Shown one piece after another: positions 1 through 7,647 of a stretch of 9,369 nt of DNA. The notes beneath the pieces were generated by a model that ran no database searches, was not told where the DNA came from, and was given only the letters and a program-made list of their open reading frames with translations. The stretch is from positions 1 to 9,369 of the forward strand of contig CANHUK010000035.1 of assembly GCA_947463755.1 (NCBI GenBank), given 5' to 3'. A program made the position numbers and the translations under genes. This stretch comes from Chitinophagaceae bacterium (lineage in GTDB: Bacteria; Bacteroidota; Bacteroidia; Chitinophagales; Chitinophagaceae). Each line of letters begins with the position of its first letter. The stretch's first letter is position 1.

Positions 1-1299
1 GATGCGGAAGATATTCTCCGCGAAAAGAGCGGTATTGAAGGTGTGAAAATCGAGTGAAGTAGGAAAAGGTGCGGCAACATTCAGGTTGAGATCGGACCCC
101 GTATCACCCCGGCCGTTTTGTCTCCTGAATGTATGACCGGTGAAGATGCGTGCACCTGTCGACAATGTATGTTTCTGACGACCAATGGTGTAGTCTGTGA
201 TGAATCTCGCCTCTGCACCCGCATTGCGATACTGATCCAGATCCACCCTTCGGTTGGTATACGCCAGGGTGGCCGGATTGATGCTGTCCTTCAGCGTAGA
301 GGGCAGTAGGAAACCGACACTGTTCCGAACTCCTTCCATACCGAAGACCTTTACATTCAATCGGGTGGAAGGATTGAATGTGTAGTCCAGATTCAGGGCG
401 GCCATCGACCAGCGGACACCAAACCAGTTCCGGGAGCGAAGACTCTGGGCAGGATCCATGGTAAATTGTGCATCCGTCAACCCGCCGGGCTGTTGACTGA
501 TGTAGTCGAAATGCGTTAGTTCAACGCCGGCTTTGAATTTTGGAGAGATCTTCCACGTGGTGCTTGCAAATCCGGTGTTCACATGAAACCCACTGTTGGC
601 CCTGAACCCATCACCGCGACGATGATCCCAGAATCCATAGTAATTCACTTTGTCGGTCTTGCCACCGACTGCGTGATAGGTATTGAAAAGATTGAAACTG
701 CCGAGGGTCTGCTGGGTTTCATATTGAAAGGGTTTGACGGCTTCGGATCCATCCTTCAGGATGAAATTCACCACACCACCAAATTGCGGACCGTACTGAA
801 GGCTTGACGCTCCCCTCACCACCTGGATGCGCTGGACGGAATTGAGCTGTGGGGTGTAATATGCTTCGGGATAGCCAAACGGATCACTGCTGATGTCATA
901 TCCATTCTGACGGACATTGAATTCCCAGCTTCTGTTCGGACTCAAACCCCGGGCCGCGATGCCGATCTGTATACCGCTCGGATCACTTTCCCATATCTGT
1001 ATGCCAGGTACCTTGGCCATGACCTGGCGCATCGTGTTGTTCACGACGTTGCCCTGGATATTGTCCATCACAATGAGGGCATTCTTCCTGCCCGCATTGA
1101 TCGTCGTGCCCACGATCTCAGGCAGGAAGTGGATATCCGATCTCGTATTCCTACCCACGAGCGTGATCTCGGACATATAACGGACATGGCTATGCGTAGT
1201 ATCGGTAGTTGATGGCTGCTGTGCCGCTACATTCGATGTGAAAGTACAAATGATGCTTGTGCTGAATACAACCCTCATCATTCCTCTGCGTATCATCAT
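1..1299 (-). CDS. TonB-dependent outer-membrane receptor, FecA-like (partial, N-terminal part)
   Basis: The first 433 codons are present and open to the left edge, so the end of the beta-barrel lies outside. Such receptors import ferric chelates or other bulky ligands across the outer membrane using TonB energy. The N-terminus has a signal peptide (hydrophobic from about residue 10, likely cut after VAA near residue 26), a TonB-box-like SEITLVG (43-49), then a plug domain (about 60-185) with VPGIQIW, IAARGLSPNRS, RIQVVRGASSLQYGPQFGG and VVNFILKDG. Barrel strands follow. The plug resembles the FecA (ferric dicitrate) branch; the substrate is not provable from this. There is no N-terminal CarboxypepD_reg-like or FecR-signalling domain, so control by a partner sigma factor is not suggested. 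ATG at 1299 is the first start after an in-frame stop 5 codons upstream; ATGs at residues 2, 7 and 8 are alternatives, and AGAGGA lies just before residue 7. A GAACTTTG at 1304-1311 is a one-off match to TAnnTTTG. Confidence 0.93.
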   Translation of the reverse strand, partial: MMIRRGMMRVVFSTSIICTFTSNVAAQQPSTTDTTHSHVRYMSEITLVGRNTRSDIHFLPEIVGTTINAGRKNALIVMDNIQGNVVNNTMRQVMAKVPGIQIWESDPSGIQIGIAARGLSPNRSWEFNVRQNGYDISSDPFGYPEAYYTPQLNSVQRIQVVRGASSLQYGPQFGGVVNFILKDGSEAVKPFQYETQQTLGSFNLFNTYHAVGGKTDKVNYYGFWDHRRGDGFRANSGFHVNTGFASTTWKISPKFKAGVELTHFDYISQQPGGLTDAQFTMDPAQSLRSRNWFGVRWSMAALNLDYTFNPSTRLNVKVFGMEGVRNSVGFLLPSTLKDSINPATLAYTNRRVDLDQYRNAGAEARFITDYTIGRQKHTLSTGARIFTGHTFRRQNGRGDTGSDLNLNVAAPFPTSLDFHTFNTALFAENIFRI

Positions 1300-1380
1300 G
1301 ATACAAAGTTCTTACCAGCACCATGGAATTGGTTTACGAAAAGAGGAAAGCGGACTTTCGATTTGTGGAAATTCTTCAGC

Positions 1381-2574
1381 TCAATAGATGCGGGCAGGGC
1401 GCATGATGAGCACGCGGATGCCGTCTTCATTTCTGACCAGGAATCTCAGTTTCACCCCGGTCTGTTGCATCAGCTCCTTGTAGATGCGGATATTTCCGGA
1501 AATGTCATTATTGATGGCCAGGATCATATCTCCTGTCCGGAATCCGGCCTTTTCTCCGGGAGAGCCGGACAACACATCTTCTACGACGACGCGGCCATCG
1601 ATCTGGTAGATACCGAGGCCTGTATATGAGTAATCGAAGGGTTCCCGGAGATGCTTATTCGGGAGGATATGGATTTCGCGCCTGGCATAGTTGATGACGG
1701 TGTTGAAGCGACGAAGGATATCGTTGCCGATCAGTCCGCCCAGAAACGGGTAGTTGGTAATGTTGTATGGATCTTCGAACAGGAATGTCGGCACACGCCT
1801 GAATTTGTATGGCCCCAGCCTGAATTTGCGCACCGTAGTAATGCGCATGGTCATCTTACCACCCACTCCTTCTGCCTGGGTCACGAGCGGCTGCTTTTTT
1901 TTGTTGGCCAACACGCTGCTGTCACGTATATAAGATTCCGAGAGCAACAACGCCAGTCCCGCTCCGGTGTCGAAGTAGAAACGGCTGGAGAGCCATCGGG
2001 CATCCTGCAGGTCGGCCGACTGTATGGGTATGTTGGTCAGCAATGGCCGCAGCAGATGGCCGCCACGGGGATAGAGATAATCTCCCTGGGTGAACACATC
2101 CATCTGCATGATGTCGTAATCCAGACGCACGATGTAACGGCTGAAGAAGCTGTAGCCGATGATGCCATCTACCCGAATACCATATACGCTGGACAGGATA
2201 TCGTAGTCATTCACATGGAAATCCAGACTGTCGACCGACAGTCCGGGCAGGTGCAGGGTTGCATCATAAAGAAAGCTGACCTTTCGAATGCCGGCAATAC
2301 CGCGGATCGTCTTGTCCGAAGGACGGATGGGCATGTTCCAGCGTGCGCAGGCGGCGGAATCCAGGGAAATTCCACCGCTGCCGGTGTCCAGAATGAAATT
2401 CAGGCTGTCAGGGTACCCATTGACCACTGCGCGGACGAACATGACACCACCCGTCAGCGGCTGGAGCCGGACACTGGTGACCCATTGAGAGGGTTGCTCC
2501 CCCATGACCGGCGCCGCACGTGCGCCAATCACGAAAAGGATATATAAAATGATGATTATCAGTTTATAGGGCAT
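1381..2574 (-). CDS. Exported retropepsin-like aspartyl protease with C-terminal PDZ domain
   Basis: The protein has 397 residues from ATG 2574. It starts with a clear signal peptide or anchor (MPYKLIIIILYILFVIG, cleavage likely after ARAA), so it acts in the periplasm or outside. Two aspartyl-protease halves follow. The first has FILDTGSGG (catalytic Asp 63) and GIIGYSFF near 137. The second has FYFDTGAG (Asp 202) and GLIGNDIL near 280. Two DTG lobes in one chain can give the complete two-aspartate site without a dimer. A PDZ domain (about 316-393) carries GLGIYQIDGRVVVEDV, GSPGEKAGFRTGDMILAIN and a final strand before the stop; PDZ domains usually bind substrate or partner C-termini. The ORF is open up to 2718, but a start there would add 48 residues ahead of the signal peptide and lie upstream of the candidate promoter, so 2574 is preferred. 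The TonB receptor follows after 81 bases on the same strand. Substrate unknown. Confidence 0.88.
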   Translation of the reverse strand: MPYKLIIIILYILFVIGARAAPVMGEQPSQWVTSVRLQPLTGGVMFVRAVVNGYPDSLNFILDTGSGGISLDSAACARWNMPIRPSDKTIRGIAGIRKVSFLYDATLHLPGLSVDSLDFHVNDYDILSSVYGIRVDGIIGYSFFSRYIVRLDYDIMQMDVFTQGDYLYPRGGHLLRPLLTNIPIQSADLQDARWLSSRFYFDTGAGLALLLSESYIRDSSVLANKKKQPLVTQAEGVGGKMTMRITTVRKFRLGPYKFRRVPTFLFEDPYNITNYPFLGGLIGNDILRRFNTVINYARREIHILPNKHLREPFDYSYTGLGIYQIDGRVVVEDVLSGSPGEKAGFRTGDMILAINNDISGNIRIYKELMQQTGVKLRFLVRNEDGIRVLIMRPARIY

Positions 2575-2628
2575 GTTCAATAAAAGTTTGAAGAGGAGAT
2601 TCCGACCGGCGGGCCTGGCGCCACTGCC

Positions 2629-2636
2629 TAAAGGTA
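2629..2636 (-). promoter_or_regulatory. Possible -7 element of the protease gene
   Basis: On the minus strand this reads TACCTTTA, one base off the Bacteroidota -7 consensus TAnnTTTG. It lies 54 bases before ATG 2574, which would leave a leader of roughly 45-50 bases. No good -33 TTG at the usual distance is seen. It is divergent to the mqnC promoter about 60 bases away. Confidence 0.3.
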
Positions 2637-2696
2637 TGGATGATAAAACCACCGAAAGGGTTGCATTGTTGCGGGAACGGAGTCTGCAAGCTTCCG

Positions 2697-2704
2697 TACC
2701 TTTG
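2697..2704 (+). promoter_or_regulatory. -7 promoter element of mqnC (TACCTTTG)
   Basis: TACCTTTG is an exact match to the Bacteroidota sigma-ABfr -7 consensus TAnnTTTG. Transcription would begin near 2711, giving a leader of about 13 bases before ATG 2724. TTG triplets at 2666 and 2669 are candidate -33 elements, but their spacing (25 or more bases) is longer than usual. The position argues against translation from the in-frame ATG at 2640, which would lie upstream of the transcript. Confidence 0.55.
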
Positions 2705-2723
2705 CAAACATATTCCATCAGCT

Positions 2724-3851
2724 ATGTATGATCTTTCGACCCTGTATCAGAAGGCTTTGTCATTTGAATGGCTGACAGCGGAGGAGGGATTGTTTCTCTT
2801 CCGCGAAGCCCCGTTGACAGAGTTGATGCAGATCGCGGACGAATTGAGAAGGATCCAGGTGCCGCACGGCAAGGTTACCTGGCAGATCGACCGGAACGTC
2901 AACACGACGAATGTATGCGTCGCCAATTGTAAATTCTGCAATTTCTACCGCATACCCGGTCATGCCGAAGCATACATCACCGACATGGACACCTATCGGG
3001 TGAAGATCCGGGAAACCCTGAAATACGGCGGTGATCAATTGCTCTTACAGGGCGGACATCACCCGGAACTGGGCCTTTCATTCTATTCCGATACGTTCCG
3101 GAAGATCAAGGAAGAATTCCCCGACATACGCCTGCATGCGCTCGGGCCACCCGAGGTCGCACACATCACGAAACTGGAAAAATCCACGCACCGGGAAGTG
3201 TTGAAAGCCCTGAAGGAAGCGGGTCTTGACTCACTCCCCGGCGCCGGTGCCGAGATCCTGGTAGACCGGGTGCGCCGACTGATCAGCAAGGGCAAGTGCG
3301 GAGCCCAGGAATGGCTGGACGTCATGGCGGAAGCCCATCAGCAGGATATCACCACCTCCGCTACCATGATGTTCGGACATGTGGAAACCCTGGAGGAACG
3401 ATTCGAACACCTGGTGCGCATCCGCGAGGTACAGGGTAAAAAACCGGAACACGCCAAGGGATTCCTGGCATTCATCCCCTGGACATTCCAGGATGTGGAC
3501 ACGCTGCTGACCAGGATACGCGGCGTCCAGAACCTGACCACACCGGAGGAATATATCAGAATGATCTCCATCAGCCGGATCATGCTTCCCAACGTTAGGA
3601 ACATCCAGGCATCATGGCTGACGGTAGGCAAGAAAGTAGCTCAGATCTGTCTGCACGCAGGTGCCAACGATTTCGGCAGCATCATGATCGAAGAGAACGT
3701 AGTCAGCGCGGCCGGGGCACCTCACCGATTTACATACCGCACGATGCAGGATGCCATCAGGGAAGCGGGATTTGAACCTCAACTCCGCAACCAGCAATAC
3801 GAATGGCGTGAACTGCCCGAACACATTCAGGAACAGGTGATAGACTATTGA
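2724..3851 (+). CDS. mqnC: Cyclic dehypoxanthine futalosine synthase (radical SAM), menaquinone biosynthesis
   Basis: MqnC is a cytosolic radical SAM enzyme that cyclises dehypoxanthine futalosine in the futalosine route to menaquinone, the quinone of Bacteroidota respiration. The protein has 375 residues, normal for the family. The iron-sulfur/SAM cysteine motif CxxxCxxC is at Cys65, Cys69 and Cys72 (NVCVANCKFCNFYR), preceded by IDRNVNTTN. Further family blocks are LLLQGGHHPELGL, LHALGPPEV, GLDSLPGAGAEIL, TSATMMFGHVET, FLAFIPWTFQ, NIQASWLTVG and GANDFGSIMIEENVVSAAG. These fit MqnC rather than the related aminofutalosine synthase MqnE. The ATG at 2724 starts just after a consensus -7 element and gives the usual N-terminus (MYDLSTLYQKALSFEWLT); an upstream in-frame ATG at 2640 would add 28 unlikely residues. 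It stands alone here, with no other mqn gene in view, and is divergent from the protease. Confidence 0.95.
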   Translation: MYDLSTLYQKALSFEWLTAEEGLFLFREAPLTELMQIADELRRIQVPHGKVTWQIDRNVNTTNVCVANCKFCNFYRIPGHAEAYITDMDTYRVKIRETLKYGGDQLLLQGGHHPELGLSFYSDTFRKIKEEFPDIRLHALGPPEVAHITKLEKSTHREVLKALKEAGLDSLPGAGAEILVDRVRRLISKGKCGAQEWLDVMAEAHQQDITTSATMMFGHVETLEERFEHLVRIREVQGKKPEHAKGFLAFIPWTFQDVDTLLTRIRGVQNLTTPEEYIRMISISRIMLPNVRNIQASWLTVGKKVAQICLHAGANDFGSIMIEENVVSAAGAPHRFTYRTMQDAIREAGFEPQLRNQQYEWRELPEHIQEQVIDY

Positions 3852-3884
3852 TGAATCGGCTGTCGGTCAACTGCGCTTGGACAT

Positions 3885-3900
3885 AGCTATGACTATAGCT
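3885..3900 (+). terminator. Weak inverted repeat after mqnC
   Basis: AGCTAT and ATAGCT form a 6-bp inverted repeat around GACT, starting 33 bases after the mqnC stop. The stem is mostly A/T and no U-run follows, so it is only a weak terminator candidate. A second short palindrome, CCTTCGAAGG, lies at 3904-3913. Confidence 0.18.
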
Positions 3901-4515
3901 CCACCTTCGAAGGCATAAGCCACTCCAACTGTTCCGGGATTGTTTTTTCGGGGAATTTGCGGATGGGTATAAGCGATACCGGCGTAGGGTGGTTCCCAGG
4001 AAAATGCATGCTGATCATCACACTTTCAGAAACTACCGGAGATAAGAGACAAGCCTGGATCTTGGGAAATAGACTTCCAGCAACTACCGTTGACGATGAT
4101 ACCTGTACCGATCTTCTGAAAAGCAACGGAACTCCCTGCCCCTTGGAGTGGCGACTGCGCCCTGCTGTCTTCATTTTCATCCGAACATTCGCTTTTAGCC
4201 CGTGCCCGTTTTCCCTTGATGTTCAAAGGAATGGGTACCGGCGTGGTTTGTAACAACGACGCGTGATTCGGAGGGGCGATGCTTTTTGGGGGGACAGAGG
4301 TGAGTTTAGCAGAGTCGAACCATTGTACTTGCAACCATTTGCTCCACGGATTAGGTGGAAGGCTACAGACAGCGCGCTATGCCAATCGAGGCGAAAGATA
4401 TCTCGGGTTCGTCGCATTGTCAAGGTGTGTTGTAAAATTTTCAGGTGATTAGCAGACTGATGATTGATATCCTTGTTACTGAGAATATTGCATGAACCGG
4501 AAAGGTCAATGTTTA

Positions 4516-4523
4516 TAGGTTTG
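4516..4523 (+). promoter_or_regulatory. Candidate -7 element of the glycosyltransferase (TAGGTTTG)
   Basis: TAGGTTTG matches TAnnTTTG exactly. A TTG at 4488-4490 is a possible -33 box, with a long spacer of 25 bases. Transcription from about 4530 would give a leader of about 110 bases before the TTG start at 4639. That leader contains a 15-codon frame, ATG 4532 to TGA 4579, not in frame with the gene. Confidence 0.4.
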
Positions 4524-4638
4524 TTATGGCGATGCATGGATCCTTCTATGTACTGTCACCATCAATCCCTAACCACTGAGTTCCTGTGATTCACCTCCAA
4601 GGTGCTTATCCTGGTACTCTCAACAACGCTAACCACCA

Positions 4639-5649
4639 TTGCGACTCATACTTCAAAAAGACACCCGACCCGAAATATTGGCGGCGGATATCAGTTTGTT
4701 CGAAAAGGCCATACTGAAAGACCCGTATGTCATACCCCTCAATGCCAATAGGCTTGAATTTAGATTACAGCATGCGAAACAAAAACTCCGACGTTTTGTC
4801 GGCTTGAAACCTTTCAGCGAAACGCCCAGAAGATACCTATCAGACCCATTGCATGATCCAAACAGCCTGTTCGCCGTTATGATGGGTTTGGATCATAAAA
4901 AGTACAGGCCACATGCGCATATAACAAATCATGCGCGAATGATCTACATGTTCGATGCGTGGCCGAAAGAATATGACCGCATCATCCGCTTTGTCGATCA
5001 ATGCGCGATCGACATGGTATTTGTCAGTGCCCGTAGGTCTGCGATGGATCTCAACCAACGGGCGAAACGTGAGATATTCCATTATGTTCCCGAAGGGGTT
5101 GATCCTGCAGCCTACCGATTTGCCCCATATTTGGAACGGGATATTGATGTGCTGGCGCTGGGGCGCAAGTACGACAGATTTCATCAGGCCATCCTTCCTG
5201 GACTGCAAAGGAACCAACGCACTTATCTGTACGAACCCGAAAAAGGTCAGCTGGTATTTCCAGACAGGAAGGGCATGATCCATGGCCTGTCCAGGACAAG
5301 AATATCGATCTGTGTGCCTGGAAGTATGACACACCCTGAAAGATCCGGACATGTAGAAACGATGACCATGAGATATCTTCAGTCCATGGCCTCGAAATGT
5401 CTGATACTCGGTCATGCCCCGGCGGAGATGATCGATCTGTTCGGTTACAATCCGGTGATCGAGATCGATTGGGAACAGACGGAAAACCAAATTGAAGATA
5501 TCCTCCGAACATTTCATCTCTACATTCCACTGATAGAGCGGAATTACCGGGAGGTGTTGACAAGGCACACCTGGGAGCAGCGGTTTGAGGAAATCAAGCG
5601 ACGGCTGAAGGGCGTTGAACGGCAGAGACAGCGTCCTGTCATGCAATGA
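4639..5649 (+). CDS. CgeB/YkvP-like GT-B glycosyltransferase
   Basis: The 336-residue protein resembles family 1-type glycosyltransferases of the CgeB/YkvP group (Glyco_trans_1_2), which transfer a sugar from a nucleotide donor to surface glycans or small acceptors; donor and acceptor are unknown. There is no signal peptide or membrane segment, so it is probably cytosolic. The N-terminal acceptor lobe spans roughly 1-145 (MIYMFDAWPKEY at 101-112). A linker HYVPEGVDPAAYRF (148-161) precedes the C-terminal Rossmann lobe, with DIDVLALGRKYDRFH (168-182), and the donor-site region around HVETMTMRYLQSMASK (238-253) followed by GHAPAEMIDLFGYNP. The start is TTG 4639: an in-frame TAA lies two codons upstream, and the next ATG would remove about 80 residues including conserved sequence. 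The first residues, MRLILQKDTRPEILAADISLF, look like a natural N-terminus. No partner glycan genes lie nearby; it is flanked by gene-poor DNA on the left and a convergent gene on the right. Confidence 0.85.
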   Translation: MRLILQKDTRPEILAADISLFEKAILKDPYVIPLNANRLEFRLQHAKQKLRRFVGLKPFSETPRRYLSDPLHDPNSLFAVMMGLDHKKYRPHAHITNHARMIYMFDAWPKEYDRIIRFVDQCAIDMVFVSARRSAMDLNQRAKREIFHYVPEGVDPAAYRFAPYLERDIDVLALGRKYDRFHQAILPGLQRNQRTYLYEPEKGQLVFPDRKGMIHGLSRTRISICVPGSMTHPERSGHVETMTMRYLQSMASKCLILGHAPAEMIDLFGYNPVIEIDWEQTENQIEDILRTFHLYIPLIERNYREVLTRHTWEQRFEEIKRRLKGVERQRQRPVMQ

Positions 5650-5665
5650 CGCGCTCATGAACGGG

Positions 5666-5681
5666 ATGGTCGTTCGACCAT
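5666..5681. terminator. Hairpin between convergent glycosyltransferase and GDSL hydrolase genes
   Basis: ATGGTCG and CGACCAT form a perfect inverted repeat around TT, in practice a 6-bp stem with a GTTC loop. It sits in the 64-base gap between two convergent stop codons, so it could serve either strand. No long T-run follows on either side. A competing outer pair, ATGCAATG (5641-5648) with CATTGCAT (5679-5686), overlaps its right arm. Confidence 0.45.
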
Positions 5682-5713
5682 TGCATCACTGATCGGCTTG
5701 ATCCAAAGGAGGC

Positions 5714-6394
5714 TTATTTCAGATCTTGGATCGCCTTCCACATCTCTTGTGCAACCAACAGATTTCCGGCGGGGTTGAGATGTACCCTGTCGGTTGTCAG
5801 GATACCTCTTTCTTCATTCCGCGGATTGTTGGCGCGGCTGTATGCTTGAAAGCTTCCGCGCAGATCCACCAGAGGCAATCCATTGGCGGATGCATATTTT
5901 CTGATCCAGTTACTGTAATGATTAAGATCGCCATCCTGTGCGTTGCTGTTGTCGTGGCGCTCGCCGATGACGGCCGGTGTGGCGAGGATGACCCGGATGC
6001 CGGCAGCCTGCAGTTTCTTGACAACCGCCTCATAGAACCGGCCGAACTTGTCGTAGTCGGTGCCGGTACCGGAACTCGACTTGTGCCATACATCATTTAC
6101 ACCGATATATACGACGACGATATCCGGGGATTTTGCCAATACATCCTGCTCCATCCGAAGATAAAGGTCGTATATCTTATTCCCGCCAATGCCAGCCCCA
6201 ATAAGCTGATACTGATCTGATTGACCGGCCGCCTTGATGATGGAATCCATCTTGACGATATATCCTCCGGGATTTACCCCGGCCTGGGTGATGGAATCCC
6301 CAAAGAAGATGACCTTTTTGGATTTGACGGGAAGGGTTGCAGCCAGCATAGTGGTCATGATCAGCAGGATGGGGATGAGGTGGCGGGCGGTCAT
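5714..6394 (-). CDS. Secreted SGNH/GDSL-family hydrolase (esterase/lipase-like)
   Basis: The 226-residue protein begins with a signal peptide (MTARHLIPILLIMTTMLAATL, cleavage near 22-26), so it acts in the periplasm or outside. All four SGNH blocks are present. Block I is VIFFGDSITQ with nucleophile Ser34. Block II is IGAGIGGNKIYDL with the oxyanion Gly near 67-70. Block III is VVYIGVND with Asn100. Block V is DRVHLNPAG with Asp202 and His205. Family members hydrolyse esters such as acyl groups on polysaccharides, lipids or peptidoglycan; the substrate cannot be told here. Length is normal for a single-domain member. ATG 6394 follows the MFS stop codon by 56 bases on the same strand, and a 16-base palindrome lies just before the start. 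No Shine-Dalgarno sequence is visible, as is usual in Bacteroidota. Confidence 0.92.
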   Translation of the reverse strand: MTARHLIPILLIMTTMLAATLPVKSKKVIFFGDSITQAGVNPGGYIVKMDSIIKAAGQSDQYQLIGAGIGGNKIYDLYLRMEQDVLAKSPDIVVVYIGVNDVWHKSSSGTGTDYDKFGRFYEAVVKKLQAAGIRVILATPAVIGERHDNSNAQDGDLNHYSNWIRKYASANGLPLVDLRGSFQAYSRANNPRNEERGILTTDRVHLNPAGNLLVAQEMWKAIQDLK

Positions 6395-6397
6395 GTG

Positions 6398-6413
6398 ATT
6401 CGTTTGAACGAAT
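6398..6413. repeat. 16-base palindrome just upstream of the GDSL hydrolase start
   Basis: ATTCGTT and AACGAAT are perfect inverted arms around a TG centre. The palindrome ends three bases before the start codon at 6394 (minus strand). It could be an operator for a dimeric regulator, or an mRNA hairpin covering the initiation region. No regulator gene is adjacent. Confidence 0.45.
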
Positions 6414-6450
6414 ATATGGAAACCGCATGAAAGTAGTCACCCCGGGCAAA

Positions 6451-7623
6451 TCAGTCCAGGGCTCGTTTCTTTCCGACCAGCCAGAGGATGGCGAGGCCAC
6501 CCAATGCCATGAGGGCGAAGGAATATCTCAGTCCTACGGCCTCAGCAATGTATCCGATAATGGGTGGGCCGAGCAGGAAACCCAGGTATCCGATGCCGGC
6601 CACACTGGCGATGGCGATGCCGCTGGCAATCCGGGTATCCTTTCCGGCCGTGCTGTACACCAGCGGGATGATGCTGCTGACACCGATCCCGGTGAGCATA
6701 CATCCGATCACGGATGGTAGAAGCATAGGCAGTAGTGCCGTCAGGCCGATGCCGGTGGTGATCAGTCCGGCACTGATCATCACCCATCTCCTCCGCCCCC
6801 ATCTGGCAGACATACCATCACCCATGAATCGTCCGGCGGACATGGTGATCATGAAGGCCGCATATCCGGCAGAAACGAAACGCTCATCGGCTCCCACAAC
6901 CTGACGAAAATAGACACCTGTCCAGTCGAACATGCATCCCTCCACACTCATCGAACAGAAGGCGATCAGGCCCAGCAAAAGCAGCTGCCCCTCCGGCAGG
7001 CGAAACCTGTACTTCGGAATTACGGAACTGACTGCACGTTTGGGAATAAGGTTGCGCTGAAAGACATAGTCATTCACCCAAACGAACAGGGTGATGAACG
7101 GAAAGTGAATGGCCGGCTCGATGCCATATCGGATCATCAGCCATCCGATTAGGGCGCCGGTGAAACCTCCAAGACTCCAGAGACCATGGAAAGTGGTGAA
7201 AATGGGCTTGTGATGGATACTCTCGGCATTGACCCCCTGGGTATTGACAGAAATATTACACAAATTCCCGATCAGACCGAAAAGATAGAGACAGACAGGA
7301 AGATGCCAGGATTCCTGAACCTGACCGATGAGCAACAGGATGAAGGAATATCCCATCAGCGCTACCCTGAGAACGTTGCGACTTCCGAAACGGGTGACGA
7401 TGCGTCCACTGAACGGCATCATGGTCAGTTGACCCATGGGAAGCATGAACAAGATGGTGCCCAACGCACCTTCGCCCAGGTGAAGTTTGTCCTTCAGATC
7501 AGGAATACGGCTGGCCCAGCTCCCGAAAACCACGCCCTGTATGAAGAAGAATACACTCACAGCGTTCACGGTCTTTCGAACGGTCACGCTCAATGCCGAA
7601 GTGTCTATCTGTGCGTTTGACAA
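6451..7623 (-). CDS. MFS transporter, YbjJ-like
   Basis: This is an inner-membrane secondary transporter of the major facilitator superfamily, about 390 residues with roughly 12 hydrophobic segments. The first is NAVSVFFFIQGVVFGSWASR. The loop between segments 2 and 3 carries the MFS pattern SGRIVTRFGSRNVLR, and GRFMGDGMSARWGRRR repeats it in the second half. GSWASRIPDLKDKL with the following EGALGTILFMLPMGQ recalls E. coli YbjJ and related drug/sugar-type carriers; the substrate is unknown. There is no ATG between the upstream in-frame stop and residue 60, well inside the first transmembrane region. TTG 7623, preceded by GCAGGGA, is the best start; TTG 7650 is an alternative, but it forms the last three bases of the apparent TACCTTTG promoter element. 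It follows the lipid kinase by 63 bases and precedes the GDSL hydrolase by 56 bases, all on the minus strand. Confidence 0.9.
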   Translation of the reverse strand: MSNAQIDTSALSVTVRKTVNAVSVFFFIQGVVFGSWASRIPDLKDKLHLGEGALGTILFMLPMGQLTMMPFSGRIVTRFGSRNVLRVALMGYSFILLLIGQVQESWHLPVCLYLFGLIGNLCNISVNTQGVNAESIHHKPIFTTFHGLWSLGGFTGALIGWLMIRYGIEPAIHFPFITLFVWVNDYVFQRNLIPKRAVSSVIPKYRFRLPEGQLLLLGLIAFCSMSVEGCMFDWTGVYFRQVVGADERFVSAGYAAFMITMSAGRFMGDGMSARWGRRRWVMISAGLITTGIGLTALLPMLLPSVIGCMLTGIGVSSIIPLVYSTAGKDTRIASGIAIASVAGIGYLGFLLGPPIIGYIAEAVGLRYSFALMALGGLAILWLVGKKRALD

Positions 7624-7647
7624 GTTCCCTGCAATTTTGTTGACGCG

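Larger units (their letters stand above)
3852..4638. other. 787-base stretch without a convincing gene; possible decayed sequence
   Basis: No reading frame here resembles a known family or clearly continues a neighbour. Overlapping short frames of about 60-105 codons occur on both strands. The least implausible are two minus-strand frames, 3893-4180 and 4026-4334. The latter stops at a TGA (4026-4028) and is then open in the same frame for another 48 codons, to a stop just after the mqnC end, with peptide pieces such as WEPPYAGIAYTHPQIP. This could be a decayed gene or chance. I see no tRNA, no insertion-sequence ends and no transposase remnant. The right end carries the candidate promoter and leader of the glycosyltransferase. 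Confidence 0.4.

Noticed and set aside
583..1180. Plus-strand frames at 583-807 and 917-1180
   Set aside because: They lie opposite the continuous TonB-receptor frame, which carries signal peptide, TonB box, plug and barrel sequence.
1651..2547. 298-codon plus-strand frame opposite the aspartyl protease
   Set aside because: The minus-strand frame has two DTG lobes, a signal peptide and PDZ; the plus-strand peptide has no recognisable domain.
2640..2723. Extended N-terminus of MqnC from ATG 2640
   Set aside because: The extra 28 residues look unlike the family, and the TACCTTTG promoter element lies inside them.
4290..4385. tRNA or tmRNA remnant suggested by GGTTCGACT on the minus strand
   Set aside because: The flanking bases do not form a proper T-stem (at least one mismatch plus wobbles), and no acceptor, D or anticodon arm could be placed.
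3852..4638. Insertion sequence or transposon in the gene-free stretch
   Set aside because: No terminal inverted repeats, target duplication or transposase-like peptide was found by eye.
4840..5658. 272-codon minus-strand frame opposite the glycosyltransferase
   Set aside because: It is a mirror of a frame with clear glycosyltransferase motifs; its own translation shows no family signal and it lacks a separate promoter.
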